The notes beneath the pieces were generated by a model, which searched no databases, was not told where the DNA came from, and saw nothing but the letters and a program-made list of their open reading frames with translations. A stretch of 64,000 nucleotides of DNA, from the NCBI GenBank assembly GCA_013284265.1, contig JABTBR010000018.1:54566-118565 (forward strand), given 5' to 3'. Shown in pieces: positions 16,933 through 26,898 of this stretch. The translations under genes were made by a program, and so were the position numbers. The DNA is from Oxalobacteraceae bacterium (lineage in GTDB: Bacteria > Pseudomonadota > Gammaproteobacteria > Burkholderiales > Burkholderiaceae_D). Every line of letters starts with the position of its first letter. Position 1 is the first letter of the stretch.

Positions 16933-18721
16933 TCGATGGCTCTTCCAGCGCCTGGCACACGGCGCGGTTGCGGCCCTGTTCCTTGGCCTGGTACAGCGCC
17001 TGGTCGGCTGCCCTGACCAGGCTGTCGGGCATTGCGCCGGGCTGTGGCACGATGCTGGCCACACCGATGCTGACCGTGACGCGGCCGAAATCGGAGGCCT
17101 GGTGCGGCAGCGCCAGCGTCGCGAAGGCCTTGTGCAGTTTGTCGCCCAGGCTGCGCGCCTGGGCCGCATCGCAATTGGGCGCGATAAACACAAACTCCTC
17201 GCCGCCATAGCGCGCCACCACGTCGCCGGCCCGGCACATGCTGGCGGCCAGCACCAGGGCCACGCGCCGCAGGCATTCGTCGCCCTGCTGATGGCCGTAG
17301 TGGTCGTTGAATTTCTTGAACCAGTCGACATCAAGCATGGCCAGCGCCAGCGGCTGTTTCAGGCGCGCGGCCCGGCTCCATTCGCTGGCCAGCACCTCGT
17401 CGAAGTGGCGCCGGTTGCCGATGCCGGTCAGGCCGTCGGTGGTGCTCAGGGTTTCCAGCTTGCGGTTGAGCGATTCGAGTTCGTCGGCGTGCTGGTGGGC
17501 CTCCTGGTTGCGCCGGCACAGTTCCTCGCCCATGTGATTGAAACTGTTGGCCACATGGCGCAACTCGTCGCGGGTGGTCAGCCGGATCGGTGTGACGAAG
17601 TCGCCCTTGGCCATGCGCTCGGCGCCGTCGCTCAGCGATTTGATCGAGGACATCACCGCGATGCAGGCGCCGGCCGCCAGGTACAGGAAAATCAGCAGGA
17701 AGGCCGGCCCTGCCAGCACGGCGCTGCGGAAATGCTGCACCTGCAGGTCGCTGATGCGCGCCGCCAGCAGCTCGTCGAGCAGCGGCACCAGCAGGGTGCG
17801 GGTCTGCTCGTAGCCGCGGTCGATGGCGGCCGTGGTCTTTTCCAGGAAGTGCGCCGAATCGGTGTCGAAGCGCGCGTCGATGATGTCCTTGTTGACGATG
17901 CTGCGCACTTCGCCGATCGCCGCGTCGAACTGGCCGGCAAATCCGGCGATGCGCGCAGCCACCTGGGGATTGGCTTGCTGCGCCATGCGCAGCACAGAAT
18001 CGACTTCCTCCAGCCGCAGGCGCAGCACCGCCATCTCGCCGACCAGGGCGGCGTAGCCCGCCGCGTCGATGCTGCGCGCGGCCAGCGCCTGGGCGCCAAG
18101 CGCGCGCAGGCGGCCGACGCTGGCCAGCGTGGCGGGCAGCTTGGTGGTGGCCGCATCCATCAGGTAGTAGCTGCTGGCGACCGGGTCGAGCACCAGGAAG
18201 CTGCTGTCGCCGACCTTGTCCAGCATCGCCAGCAACTGCTTGAGCAAGGTCTCGTGGGCGTCGCGGCTTTGCTCCAGCCCCATTTGTTCACCATCGCGGC
18301 GCAGGCTGTCCAGTTGCACTTTGACGATGGGCCAGCTGGCGGCCAGCTGCAGTTGTCCGCCATGTTCGCCGATGGCGCGCTCGACCTCGATCACGGCCTG
18401 GCTCAAGGCGGCCATCCGCGCCGCCCGCTGCGCGTCGAGGCCGGGCACGCCGGCCTTGGCGGCGGCCGTCAGGCCTGCATGCTTCTGCAGCAGCTGGATC
18501 AGCGACAGCAGCGGCTGGTCGACGGCCAGGCCGGCCTGCTCCTGGCGCGCGATGTCGATGGAGTGATGCAGATTGGCGGTCAGGACGACGAACAGGTAGG
18601 CGATCGCGATCAGGCCCAGCAGGCCGATGGCGGCGAATTTATAGGGATAGCGCAGGCGGTGCATCAGGCCGACGGCGGGCGACAGCAACAGTCGAACAAG
18701 GGAGATGATCTTGGCGGTCAT
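16925..18721 (-). CDS. Membrane-bound HAMP-GGDEF diguanylate cyclase
   Basis: 598 residues from ATG 18719-18721, preceded by AAGGA. Topology: a transmembrane helix at about 27-50 (FAAIGLLGLIAIAYLFVVL), a periplasmic helical sensor of about 260 residues, a second helix at about 320 (LAGPAFLLIFLYLAAGACIA), HAMP (about 340-400), short coiled coil, then GGDEF (about 430-590). The active-site signature is GGEEF in RYGGEEFVF and is intact, so it should make cyclic-di-GMP from two GTP. The sensor resembles four-helix-bundle modules of chemoreceptors; its ligand is unknown. A longer frame to 18868 lacks a ribosome site. Last residues overlap the convergent secreted-protein gene by 8 bp. Confidence 0.9.
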   Translation of the reverse strand: MTAKIISLVRLLLSPAVGLMHRLRYPYKFAAIGLLGLIAIAYLFVVLTANLHHSIDIARQEQAGLAVDQPLLSLIQLLQKHAGLTAAAKAGVPGLDAQRAARMAALSQAVIEVERAIGEHGGQLQLAASWPIVKVQLDSLRRDGEQMGLEQSRDAHETLLKQLLAMLDKVGDSSFLVLDPVASSYYLMDAATTKLPATLASVGRLRALGAQALAARSIDAAGYAALVGEMAVLRLRLEEVDSVLRMAQQANPQVAARIAGFAGQFDAAIGEVRSIVNKDIIDARFDTDSAHFLEKTTAAIDRGYEQTRTLLVPLLDELLAARISDLQVQHFRSAVLAGPAFLLIFLYLAAGACIAVMSSIKSLSDGAERMAKGDFVTPIRLTTRDELRHVANSFNHMGEELCRRNQEAHQHADELESLNRKLETLSTTDGLTGIGNRRHFDEVLASEWSRAARLKQPLALAMLDVDWFKKFNDHYGHQQGDECLRRVALVLAASMCRAGDVVARYGGEEFVFIAPNCDAAQARSLGDKLHKAFATLALPHQASDFGRVTVSIGVASIVPQPGAMPDSLVRAADQALYQAKEQGRNRAVCQALEEPSTT

Positions 18722-19002
18722 CGCGGCATTCCTTGGCGTTGAAGGGTACGGGGCCGTGTCGTGCAGGGAGCTTGCTGCCGTGGCATGCCGCGCACCAGGA
18801 GCGTCAAGCAACCCGGCTATTTTGCGCCTTCCATAATGATTGTCAATGTCATAGCAAGGCTTCCCCATGGCGCTGGCGGGCCCATGGGGAGAATTGGCAA
18901 CAAAGTAGCTGACTCGCTATCGCATGCAATGTTTTCTGATTGCCAAGTTCCCGGGACATCACGATGCTGCTGGCCGGCTTGAAAAAGGCCGGCCAGGCGA
19001 CT

Positions 19003-21660
19003 TCAGAACTTGGTGAAGCCCGATTCGTCCAGTGCCCCTTTGAGCGCGAACGCCGGGTTGTGCGCGGCCCAGTTGTCCTGCGGTTTGACGGCTCTGGTTT
19101 TCGCCGGTGGCGATTTGTGTTTGTGATCGAGGACGCTCACTCTCGTTGGCGCCGGCTTTTGTCGGGTGTCGCGGTGCGTCGCGTTGCCATGATCGGCGGC
19201 GTCGAATTTGAAGAAGGCCACCGCCTGCTGTAACTGTTCGGCCTGGCTGCTCATTTCCTCGGCGGTGGCGGCCAGTTGTTCCGAACTCGCCGCGTTCTGC
19301 TGGGTGGTATGGCTGAGCTGGCCTACCGCCATATTGATTTGTTGCACCCCCGACGATTGTTCCTCGGACGCCGCCGTGATTTCCTGCACCAGGTCGGAAG
19401 TTTTCTTGATGTTGGGCACCATCGAGTCGAGCAGCCGGCCCGCCGTTTCGGCCAGGTCCACGCTATTCGTGGCCACCTCACCGATTTCCTGCGCCGCCAC
19501 CTGGCTGCGTTCGGCCAGCTTCCTGACTTCCGAGGCCACCACCGCAAAGCCCTTGCCGTGTTCGCCCGCGCGCGCCGCTTCGATGGCCGCGTTCAATGCC
19601 AGCAGATTGGTCTGATACGCGATGTCGTCGATGATGCAAATTTTCTTGGCGATCTGCTTCATCGCCGAGACGGTCGACTTGACCGCGTCACCGCCCTCGA
19701 TCGCCTCGCCCGCCGCCTTGGTCGCCATACCGTCGGTGACTTTGGCGTTCTCGGTATTTTGCGTAATCGATGCCGTCATCTGTTCGAGCGAGGCACTGGT
19801 CTCCTCCACCCCTGCGGCTTGTTCGCTGGAAGCCTGCGCCAGCGCTTGTGCGGTGGCGTTGACCTGCTCGGAGGCGCTGGTCAGCGCGTCGGCGGCGGTA
19901 CTGACTTCCTCGATGATCGATGCCAGTTTCTCGGACGTCCGGTTGGCGTCGTCCTTCACCTGCTCAAATATGCCGGAACACTCGCGGGTGATGCGTTGCC
20001 CGAGGTCGCCGATGGCCATCGCGCCAAACACGCGCCCCACGTCCGAGATGATCGCGGCCAGCGCATCGGAAGTGCTATTCGCATCTTCCTTCACCTGGCC
20101 AAATACGCCCGCATACTCGCGCGTGATGCGCTGCTCCAGATCGCCCACCGACATGGCGGCAAACACCCGTCCCACGTCGGAGAAAATCACGCCCGTGGTT
20201 TCCGTCAGCGTATTGACGCCGGCGCACAGTGCCAGGATCGGGCCACTCTTGCCCTCCAGGGGGATGCGCTGGCTCAGGTCGCCATCCTTGGCCGCCGCCG
20301 TTACCTGCTGGGCTTGCTCAACAGCCAGCACCAGCATGCGATTCGCGTTGACCTGCGCCGTGGTGTCGGTCGCGTACTTGACGACTTTGAATGGATTGCC
20401 GTTCATATCCATGATCGGATTGTAGCTTGCCTGTATCCAGACTTCCTTGCCGCCCTTGCCGATGCGCCTATATTCGCCGGCATCGTACTCGCCCCGCCCG
20501 AGTTTCTCCCAGAACATGCGGTATTCCTGCGAGGCGCAGTGGGACGGATCGACAAACATGCTGTGATGGTGGCCCTTGACCTCGGCCAGCGTATAGCCCA
20601 GGGTGGCCAGGAAGTTGTCGTTGGCATGCAAAATCTTGCCGTCCAGTGAAAACTCGATCACCGCCTGGGCTTTACTGATGGCATCGAGCTGGCCGCTGAA
20701 ATCGGCCGCGCGTAATTTGGCCGCCGTAATGTCGGTCGCATATTTGACGACTTTAAACGGTTTGCCATCCATGTCCAGGATGGGATTGTACGAAGCCTGT
20801 ATCCACACTTCCTTGCCGTCCTTGCCCAGGCGTTTGTACTCGCCGGCATCGTATTCACCGCGTCCGAGTTTTTCCCAGAACAGGCGATAGGCCGGCGTCG
20901 CGCGCTGGGCCGGATCGACGAACATGCTGTGGTGGTGGCCCTTGACCTCATCGAGCGTATAGCCCAGGGTGCTCAGGAAGTTGTCGTTGGCATGCACAAT
21001 CTTGCCGTCCAGTGAAAACTCAATCACCGCCTGGGCTTTGCTGATGGCATCGAGCTGGCCGCTGAAATCGGCCGCGCGTAATTTGGCCGCCGTAATGTCG
21101 GTCGCAAATTTGATCACCTTGCATGGTTTGCCGTCCATGTCCATGACGGGATTGTAGGATGCCTGTATCCACACTTCCTTGCCGCCCCTGCCCAGGCGTT
21201 TGTACTCGCCGGCATCGAATTCGCCGCGCCCGAGTTTTTCCCAAAAGAGGCGGTATTCCGTCGTCGAGCGATAAGAAAATTCGACAAACATACTGTGATG
21301 TTGTCCCTTGACCTCGGCCAGCGTATAGCCCAAGGTGTGCAGGAAGTTGTCGTTGGCATGCAAGATCTTGCCATCGAGCGAAAATTCAATGACGGCCTGG
21401 ACCTTGTTGATGGCATCGAGCTGGCCGCTCAATTCGGCCGCCTGCGATTTGGCCGCCTGCATGTCGGCCGCATACCGGGCGCTGTGTACCGTGAGCAGCG
21501 CATTGATGCTGCGCACGGCATCGGCATTGCTGCCCTCGAACCGGGCGGGATCGAGCAGGAAATCGTGCTGCCCCTGATTATGCTGACGCAGCATCTCGTC
21601 TATGCCGGTGGCCAATTCCGCGTTCAAGCGGGCCGACTTGTTCAGTCCAAAAAGATTCAT
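19003..21660 (-). CDS. Soluble methyl-accepting chemotaxis protein with three PAS domains
   Basis: About 885 residues, no membrane helix. It starts at ATG 21658-21660 (an adjacent ATG at 21661-21663 shares the AAAGGG site). After an 80-residue helical leader come three tandem PAS/PAC units of 122 residues each, then two HAMP-like modules that are themselves repeated ([20 protein letters not shown] and [20 protein letters not shown]), then the signalling domain with the hairpin tip region [23 protein letters not shown] domains of this kind often hold heme or flavin and sense redox or oxygen; the cofactor cannot be read from sequence here. Such receptors signal to CheA through CheW in cytoplasmic clusters. 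It stands alone in the window. Confidence 0.92.
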   Translation of the reverse strand: MNLFGLNKSARLNAELATGIDEMLRQHNQGQHDFLLDPARFEGSNADAVRSINALLTVHSARYAADMQAAKSQAAELSGQLDAINKVQAVIEFSLDGKILHANDNFLHTLGYTLAEVKGQHHSMFVEFSYRSTTEYRLFWEKLGRGEFDAGEYKRLGRGGKEVWIQASYNPVMDMDGKPCKVIKFATDITAAKLRAADFSGQLDAISKAQAVIEFSLDGKIVHANDNFLSTLGYTLDEVKGHHHSMFVDPAQRATPAYRLFWEKLGRGEYDAGEYKRLGKDGKEVWIQASYNPILDMDGKPFKVVKYATDITAAKLRAADFSGQLDAISKAQAVIEFSLDGKILHANDNFLATLGYTLAEVKGHHHSMFVDPSHCASQEYRMFWEKLGRGEYDAGEYRRIGKGGKEVWIQASYNPIMDMNGNPFKVVKYATDTTAQVNANRMLVLAVEQAQQVTAAAKDGDLSQRIPLEGKSGPILALCAGVNTLTETTGVIFSDVGRVFAAMSVGDLEQRITREYAGVFGQVKEDANSTSDALAAIISDVGRVFGAMAIGDLGQRITRECSGIFEQVKDDANRTSEKLASIIEEVSTAADALTSASEQVNATAQALAQASSEQAAGVEETSASLEQMTASITQNTENAKVTDGMATKAAGEAIEGGDAVKSTVSAMKQIAKKICIIDDIAYQTNLLALNAAIEAARAGEHGKGFAVVASEVRKLAERSQVAAQEIGEVATNSVDLAETAGRLLDSMVPNIKKTSDLVQEITAASEEQSSGVQQINMAVGQLSHTTQQNAASSEQLAATAEEMSSQAEQLQQAVAFFKFDAADHGNATHRDTRQKPAPTRVSVLDHKHKSPPAKTRAVKPQDNWAAHNPAFALKGALDESGFTKF
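20338..21435 (-). repeat. Three near-identical 366-bp PAS-coding repeats
   Basis: Each unit encodes 122 residues beginning (D/E)(F/L)SGQLDAI and ending in the segment before the next copy. Internal anchors repeated three times are [30 protein letters not shown] and [11 protein letters not shown]. The DNA copies are nearly identical over long stretches, so the triplication is recent or kept similar by gene conversion. Confidence 0.85.
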
Positions 21661-21663
21661 CAT

Positions 21664-22295
21664 CGCGGCCCTTTGTGATTTGTCCAAGAAATCAAAGCGT
21701 TGAAATTCTGAAATGCGACTATGGATAGTCGTGCTAACTCAGCGAAGCTACCTGCAATAAACACTGCCGTTTGACTAAGTACACGGGCTGATTGCTTACT
21801 GCCTCTCAAAGAAAACAGGGGCAATTTCCTGGCAAGATGTCGGACGCGATATCGCAGTTCTGCTGGCGTGAGCGCGCACTGCGACAGAGCTTCGATTCAG
21901 GACGATTCCAGCATGATAGTTAATGTTTCCACGAGGGAACTCCATGGATAAATTTACTGTGGGTGGAGGGTGAGGCAATTCTCTTTGGACGACATTTGAT
22001 TATCATCTCATGACAAATACGTCTGCGCGCGTCGCGTCGAGTGAAAAAATAGCGTTGGAATGTCGGGGCCGGACAACAGGTATGGCATCCTTTGCCGGCA
22101 ACGGCCTTGTAGCCCCGGGCGTTCCCATGGTTTGGCCGATGGAGCTAGCACCCTGTCGATCCGGGCAAGCCTGGGCGTGACGTTGTCAATTGAGTACAAG
22201 CCCGCGAAGAATGCGTGGCCCGCGGGTGTCGCTCAACCCCACATCTAGTCGAAAAAGCTGACGGGCGGCCGCCTTTGATGTCGGCCTCGTACCTC
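21664..22295. other. Intergenic region of about 630 bp without a recognised gene
   Basis: The first 330 bp are AT-richer than the surroundings and probably hold the chemoreceptor promoter. The rest is of mixed composition with only short frames of about 60 codons on both strands, none with a convincing ribosome site, signal peptide or family resemblance. No repeat, tRNA or insertion-sequence end is seen. It may be eroded coding DNA, but nothing specific can be supported. Confidence 0.4.
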
Positions 22296-23789
22296 TCAGC
22301 GAACAAGCCGTTCATCTTTTCCAGCGCCGTATTGGCCATCTTGCGTCGCGCCGCTGACCCGCGCCAAACTTGAGCGTGCTCCGGCCACGGCTTGCAAGCG
22401 CTCCTGCAGGTAGTTGCTCAGGCGTGGATGTTGGCTGAAAGCGACGTTGAAACGGATGTGGGGATCGGGCGCATCATTGGCCGAGAAGGCGGCGCCACGC
22501 GTGAGCAGAATCTTGTTGCGGTAGGCGTCCTGCACCAGCAGGTCGACGTCCAGACCTGCAGGCATCGTACCCCACAAGAAAATGCCCGCATCGCCAGGCT
22601 GTTCGAACAGCACGCCGGCCGCGCTCAACTGGCTCGCGCTGGCGTTGCGCGCCACCATGATCTTGCGTTGCAGGCGCTCCAGATGCTTGCGCAAGTTGCC
22701 GGCCCTGAGCACTTCCAGCAGCACATATTCATTCAGGGCCGGCGTCGTCATAATGGAATGAATCTTGGTCCGCATCAGCGCTTTGAGCAAGGCCGGGGGG
22801 GCGGCGAGATAGCCCATGCGCAGGGCGGGGCTGAGCGCCTTGCAAAAGCTGGAGTAGTAGATCACGCCATCGAGCCCGGACAGCGCTGCCAGGCGGGTAC
22901 TGTGGCCTTGCTGAAAATGGCCGTGCACATCGTCTTCGGCGATCAAGAATCCATATTGCTGCGCCAGTATCAAGACCTTGTGCAAATTGGCGGCGCTGCT
23001 GCTCCACCCCGTGGGGTTGTGCAGGGCCGTTTGCACGAACAGCAGGCGTGGGCGGTGCTCACGGCAGGCGGCTTCCAGGGCATCCAGATCGAGGCCATCG
23101 GGGCGGCGCTTGATGGACACCAAACGTATGCCATCCTGGCGCAATCTGCCAAACATCAGAAAATAACCGGGGTCCTCCACCAGCACGGTGTCGCCGGGCT
23201 GCAAAAAAGTACGGCAAATCAAGTCGATCGCATGGGTGCCGCCAAAGGTGGTGAGTATGTGGCCGGCATCACAGGCGGTGCCGATGCCACGCAGCAGCAG
23301 GGCGATATGCTCACGCAGTTCCGGTAGCCCCTGGGGCGGGCAGCGCGAAGCCATGCCGGCGCTGCTGCGCGCCAGCGCCCTTTGCACGGCGGCGGCCGGC
23401 ACCGCGTCTTGCAGCCAGGTCGGCGGCAATGCGCCGCTGCTGGCCAGCAAGATGCCGGCGCGCTGATCGTTTGCCTGCTGCGCCAGCCAGACCGGCTCTT
23501 GCTCCTCGCCCGCCTCGAGCGCGACCTCATCGGGGATGACCCTGCCGATGTCGGGCGTTGTGCACGCAAAAAAACCCGCCGTGCCATGAGTATCGATGAC
23601 GCCCGCCGCGACCAGCCTGTCATAGGCCACCACGACGGTATTCGTGCTGACCGCCAGTTGGCTGGCGAGCTGGCGTATCGACGGCAGTTTGGCGCCGCCA
23701 GGCAGGGCCCGGCTTTCGACCAGGCGGCGCAATTGCGTCTCAATCTGCTTGGACAGGGCGATGGGAGAGGAGCGGTCGATGTCGAACAT
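22296..23789 (-). CDS. MocR-type GntR regulator / PLP-dependent aminotransferase fusion
   Basis: 497 residues. The N terminus is a GntR winged helix (SKQIETQLRRLVESRALPGG, then KLPSIRQLASQLAVSTNTVV) joined by a linker to a fold-type I aminotransferase-like domain. The PLP-binding Lys lies in YSSFCKALSPALRMGYL; other PLP contacts are seen in TFGGTHAIDL, VEDPGYF and AEDDVHGHF. MocR proteins are usually regulators that sense amino-acid or vitamin B6 derived aldimines rather than true enzymes. It is 9 bp downstream of a LysE exporter gene on the same strand, so it is probably co-transcribed and may regulate that exporter. Confidence 0.93.
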   Translation of the reverse strand: MFDIDRSSPIALSKQIETQLRRLVESRALPGGAKLPSIRQLASQLAVSTNTVVVAYDRLVAAGVIDTHGTAGFFACTTPDIGRVIPDEVALEAGEEQEPVWLAQQANDQRAGILLASSGALPPTWLQDAVPAAAVQRALARSSAGMASRCPPQGLPELREHIALLLRGIGTACDAGHILTTFGGTHAIDLICRTFLQPGDTVLVEDPGYFLMFGRLRQDGIRLVSIKRRPDGLDLDALEAACREHRPRLLFVQTALHNPTGWSSSAANLHKVLILAQQYGFLIAEDDVHGHFQQGHSTRLAALSGLDGVIYYSSFCKALSPALRMGYLAAPPALLKALMRTKIHSIMTTPALNEYVLLEVLRAGNLRKHLERLQRKIMVARNASASQLSAAGVLFEQPGDAGIFLWGTMPAGLDVDLLVQDAYRNKILLTRGAAFSANDAPDPHIRFNVAFSQHPRLSNYLQERLQAVAGARSSLARVSGATQDGQYGAGKDERLVR

Positions 23790-23798
23790 GGTGAAAGT

Positions 23799-24383
23799 CT
23801 AGCGTAAAAACATCACTGCCAGGACCAGCAAGATGGCGCCCATCGTCAAATTGAAGACGCGCTGCTTGCGCGGATCTTTCAGCAAGTGACGAATCGAAAC
23901 CCCGAACAAAGCCCACATGAGATTGCAAGGCGTGCCCACCAGGGCGCCGATCACCGCCACCAGCAGCGCGCTCACGACCGTGTTGTGCCCCGCGGGCATG
24001 AAAACCGATGCCACGGTAATGGCCTTGACCCAGCTCTTGGGGTTCAGCGCCTGAAATACCGTTGCCTGGACAAATGATACCGCCTTGGCCGCTTGGGCCC
24101 CGGCCACCGTTGCCCCGCTGAGCTTCCATGCCAAAAACACCAGATACAAGGCGCCCGTGATCCGCAGCACTTGATGGGCCAATGGGTAGGCCACAAAGAC
24201 ACTGCCCAGTCCGACGCACATGAGTATGGTTTGCACGAACAGGCCGGCCTGTATGCCCAGAATGGCGGGCAGCGCGCCGCGGCCACCGAAATTGGCGCCC
24301 GTGGTGGCCAGCATGACGTTGTTTGGCCCGGGGGTGGCCGACATTACAAGGCAATAGCTCATCAAGGGCAGGAGTTCGGTCAT
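23799..24383 (-). CDS. LysE/RhtB family amino-acid exporter
   Basis: 194 residues from ATG 24381-24383, with about six hydrophobic segments. The family signature near the N terminus is seen as SATPGPNNVMLATTGANFG, and the mid-protein ALNPKSWVKAITVASVF matches the conserved Asn-Pro-Lys motif of RhtB-type exporters. It exports an amino acid or related compound across the inner membrane. A longer frame to 24470 has no membrane character. The downstream MocR gene, 9 bp away, suggests control by an amino-acid-derived signal. Confidence 0.9.
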   Translation of the reverse strand: MTELLPLMSYCLVMSATPGPNNVMLATTGANFGGRGALPAILGIQAGLFVQTILMCVGLGSVFVAYPLAHQVLRITGALYLVFLAWKLSGATVAGAQAAKAVSFVQATVFQALNPKSWVKAITVASVFMPAGHNTVVSALLVAVIGALVGTPCNLMWALFGVSIRHLLKDPRKQRVFNLTMGAILLVLAVMFLR

Positions 24384-24562
24384 GGCAGGCGGTCCGCAGG
24401 GTGGGAATGGCCCCAGTCTAGGGGCGCGCCGCAGTGGGGACAAGGCACAAGACCATGGGTACGGACCCATGCTGTATCAATCGATGAACCGCTACAGTGG
24501 CCGCGTTGGTCCGCCGTCTTGGCGGTTCCGGCCCGGGCTATCAAAGTTGCCGAAACTGAAAT

Positions 24563-24592
24563 TTGTCAAACACGCGGAACCCCGCGTAGAAT
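24563..24592 (+). promoter_or_regulatory. Promoter of the tRNA-Gly gene
   Basis: TTGTCA at 24563-24568 and TAGAAT at 24587-24592 are 18 bp apart, with a GC-rich discriminator (GCGGGAG) just downstream, the usual form of a stringently controlled stable-RNA promoter. The mature tRNA would start about 10 bases after the -10 element. Confidence 0.65.
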
Positions 24593-24601
24593 GCGGGAGT
24601 T

Positions 24602-24675
24602 GCGGGTGTAGCTCAATGGTAGAGCAGAAGCTTCCCAAGCTTACGACGAGGGTTCGATTCCCTTCACCCGCTCCA
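24602..24675 (+). tRNA. glyU: tRNA-Gly (anticodon CCC)
   Basis: 74 bases including an encoded CCA end. Acceptor GCGGGTG pairs with CACCCGC; D arm GCTC-AATGGTA-GAGC; anticodon loop TTCCCAA gives anticodon CCC; T arm AGGG-TTCGATT-CCCT. The order and sequence closely resemble E. coli glyU. The outermost anticodon-stem pair appears as G-A. It is the only RNA gene recognised in the window and marks the left edge of an AT-rich accessory stretch. Confidence 0.96.
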
Positions 24676-24694
24676 TAGGCGCAAGCTCCTATGG
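24673..24694 (+). terminator. Weak hairpin after the tRNA, possible terminator
   Basis: CCATAGG (24673-24679) and CCTATGG (24688-24694) can form a 7-bp stem that begins inside the tRNA CCA end. The following AAAGAATTTCTTC is only partly T-rich, so termination here is plausible but not strong. Confidence 0.35.
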
Positions 24695-24935
24695 AAAGAA
24701 TTTCTTCTCCCTCAACGGGAACTCCTCCCCAATAAAATGAACTAAATTGCATCTGGTTGCTGTTAGTTGAGCACTTTTATTGGCTTGTGTTGCTTTAGCG
24801 CAAAGCAGTTGTCAAATACGATGCTCAGATGCATTATGTGATAATTGGTGATATTTCCCCATCCGAACTCGGATTAGAATTCAGACAATACAGCGTAGTC
24901 TAGGCGAGATTGTGGTCACTCATTCAGGGAAATAG

Positions 24936-26720
24936 ATGGATTTTTACGGAAAATTTGAAGATCTGAAATCGTTGCTGAATGGCCATGGTTACGGGGACGA
25001 GTGGGTGGAAAAGAACGATAATTTAATACAACTTCGTACAGTTAAAAAAGTATTGGTTAACTGGCATCCAAAAAATAATAATATAAGCGTGCAAGGAAAA
25101 TATGAGCCTGCTCAGTTGGTGCGACAAGCCATTCGAGCCTCGAATGCACTTGCTGCTGCTAACGTTGTTGGGCCAAATGTAGATAAAAATACTGAGCCAA
25201 GAATTCAATATATTCCATTAAAGCCAGAAGTCTTTCAGGCGGAGGAAGAGGAATATAAAACTGACTATGATTCGGAGTTGGTTATCGGTTTGGTAGGTGC
25301 TGTCGGAACAAATTTAGCTGTGATAACGGAAATAATTAGCGAACGTTTGAAAACTTTTGGTTATTTATGTGATGAAATAAAGATCTCCAATGATATTATT
25401 ACGCCAATCGCCAAAATTAAATCGAATAGCTATTATGAACGCACCGATAAATTGATGACGGAAGGAAATAATTTAAGGAAAAACACTGGAGATTATGGTT
25501 TTTTGGCAAAAGTGGCGTCAGGAAAAATCAATGCATATCGCGCGGAACGCGGCGCTGAGAGAAAAACAACTCCAATGCCAAGAAGGGCATTCATTGTAAG
25601 TTCACTTAAGCATCCAGAAGAAGTGGCAGCATTAAGGAAAATTTATTCTGGTGGGTTTTATCTTCTAGGGGTTTATAGCCTGGAAAGCCGTCGCCAAGAG
25701 TATCTGGAGAAAAAGAAAAGAGTGTCAGAGGAAGAAGGAAAGAGGCTTATTGCTCGTGACGCCGATGAAAAGGATAAGTTTGGCCAGCATACGCGGGATA
25801 CGTATCATTTATCTGATTTTTTTGTTGATTTCGGTCCAAACTCAGACAAGTTTGAAAAAGACGTTTGGCGTTTCCTTGATTTGATATTTGGACGACCATT
25901 TGTCACTCCTACCTTTGATGAATACGCAATGTTTATGGCTTTTTCTGCATCATTGCGCTCTGCGGACTTATCTCGCCAAGTGGGCGCTGTGGTTACCAAA
26001 GATTGCGCTATAGTCGCTACTGGGGCAAATGACGTCCCCAAGTTTGGCGGTGGCCTCTATTGGCCAGAATACAACAGTGATGGTACAGAAATTTCTGATC
26101 GTAAAGAAGGGCGCGATTATCGTCGCAAGGGTGATACGAATGTGCTGGTAAAGAATGAAATAATCGAAGATATATTATTAAGAGTATCCTTGGAGCAGCG
26201 CGATGCGCTTAGAGTCGTTCTTTTGGAAAGTAAACTAAAAGATATTACTGAATATGGTCGAATAGTTCATGCTGAAATGGAAGCTTTGCTTTCTTGTTCT
26301 CGCGGAAATATTGGTACCCAGAATGCGCATATATATTGCACGACTTTTCCATGTCACAACTGCGCAAAACATATGATAGCGGCTGGTATCGAAAGAGTGG
26401 TTTATGTTGAGCCTTATCCGAAAAGTAAGGCTCTAGATTTTCATGAAGATTCGATAACTTTGCAAGGTGAAGAAGGAAAACTTAGATTTGAACCATTCGT
26501 TGGAGTGGGGCCACGTAGTTTTTTTAATCTATTTTCGGTTAATTTAGGAAGTGGGTACTCCATTGTTAGGAAAACGAACGATGGGAAACCATCGGAATGG
26601 TCAGAGGATGGCGCACGTCTTCGTATGCAGATGTTGCCTAGTAGTTATATTGAGCGTGAGGCTGCAACTACATATTATGTACAGCAGCATTTGGAGAAAT
26701 TAAATGAAAAACCAGATTGA
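24936..26720 (+). CDS. Anti-phage dCTP deaminase (AvcD/DcdV-like) with extra N-terminal domain
   Basis: 594 residues from ATG 24936, preceded by CAGGGA. Three parts: an N-terminal extension of about 105 residues; a P-loop kinase-like domain starting LVIGLVGAVGTNL (about 115-310, canonical Walker Lys absent); and a C-terminal zinc-dependent deaminase (about 335-560) with HAEMEAL (His ligand and catalytic Glu) and FPCHNCAKHM (two Cys ligands). This order is that of the DcdV/AvcD defence family, which deaminates dCTP/dCMP on infection and depletes nucleotides for phage DNA synthesis. Described members are, as I recall, about 530 residues, so the extension with NWHPKNNNISVQGKYEP is unusual. The gene is clearly AT-richer than its neighbours. 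Its 3' end overlaps a 64-codon gene by 17 bp. Confidence 0.85.
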   Translation: MDFYGKFEDLKSLLNGHGYGDEWVEKNDNLIQLRTVKKVLVNWHPKNNNISVQGKYEPAQLVRQAIRASNALAAANVVGPNVDKNTEPRIQYIPLKPEVFQAEEEEYKTDYDSELVIGLVGAVGTNLAVITEIISERLKTFGYLCDEIKISNDIITPIAKIKSNSYYERTDKLMTEGNNLRKNTGDYGFLAKVASGKINAYRAERGAERKTTPMPRRAFIVSSLKHPEEVAALRKIYSGGFYLLGVYSLESRRQEYLEKKKRVSEEEGKRLIARDADEKDKFGQHTRDTYHLSDFFVDFGPNSDKFEKDVWRFLDLIFGRPFVTPTFDEYAMFMAFSASLRSADLSRQVGAVVTKDCAIVATGANDVPKFGGGLYWPEYNSDGTEISDRKEGRDYRRKGDTNVLVKNEIIEDILLRVSLEQRDALRVVLLESKLKDITEYGRIVHAEMEALLSCSRGNIGTQNAHIYCTTFPCHNCAKHMIAAGIERVVYVEPYPKSKALDFHEDSITLQGEEGKLRFEPFVGVGPRSFFNLFSVNLGSGYSIVRKTNDGKPSEWSEDGARLRMQMLPSSYIEREAATTYYVQQHLEKLNEKPD

Positions 26721-26898
26721 TTTTCTTGTGCATTTGAAAAACTCTGGCGAGGAGGTGCGGGATTGGCCTGCTTGGAAGAAAGACATTTGGCCAGAAGTTT
26801 CAAATCTGAATGATTCGTTGAAAACTAAAGTTCAACATGGTCGATCTAAAGGAGCATTGCTTCCAGCGCTTGAAATTCTTCATCATCGGCAAAAGTAA
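26704..26898 (+). CDS. Small protein coupled to the dCTP deaminase
   Basis: 64 residues, starting at ATG 26704 inside the last codons of the deaminase gene (17 bp overlap, different frame), the arrangement of translational coupling. The product is hydrophilic and probably helical (MKNQIDFLVHLKNSGEEVRD, then WPAWKKDIWPE and ALLPALEILHHRQK). I recognise no family. In described AvcD systems the regulator is an upstream RNA, not a protein, so this may be an accessory or inhibitor, but that is inference from position alone. Codon use matches the AT-rich deaminase gene, which supports it being real. Confidence 0.6.
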   Translation: MKNQIDFLVHLKNSGEEVRDWPAWKKDIWPEVSNLNDSLKTKVQHGRSKGALLPALEILHHRQK

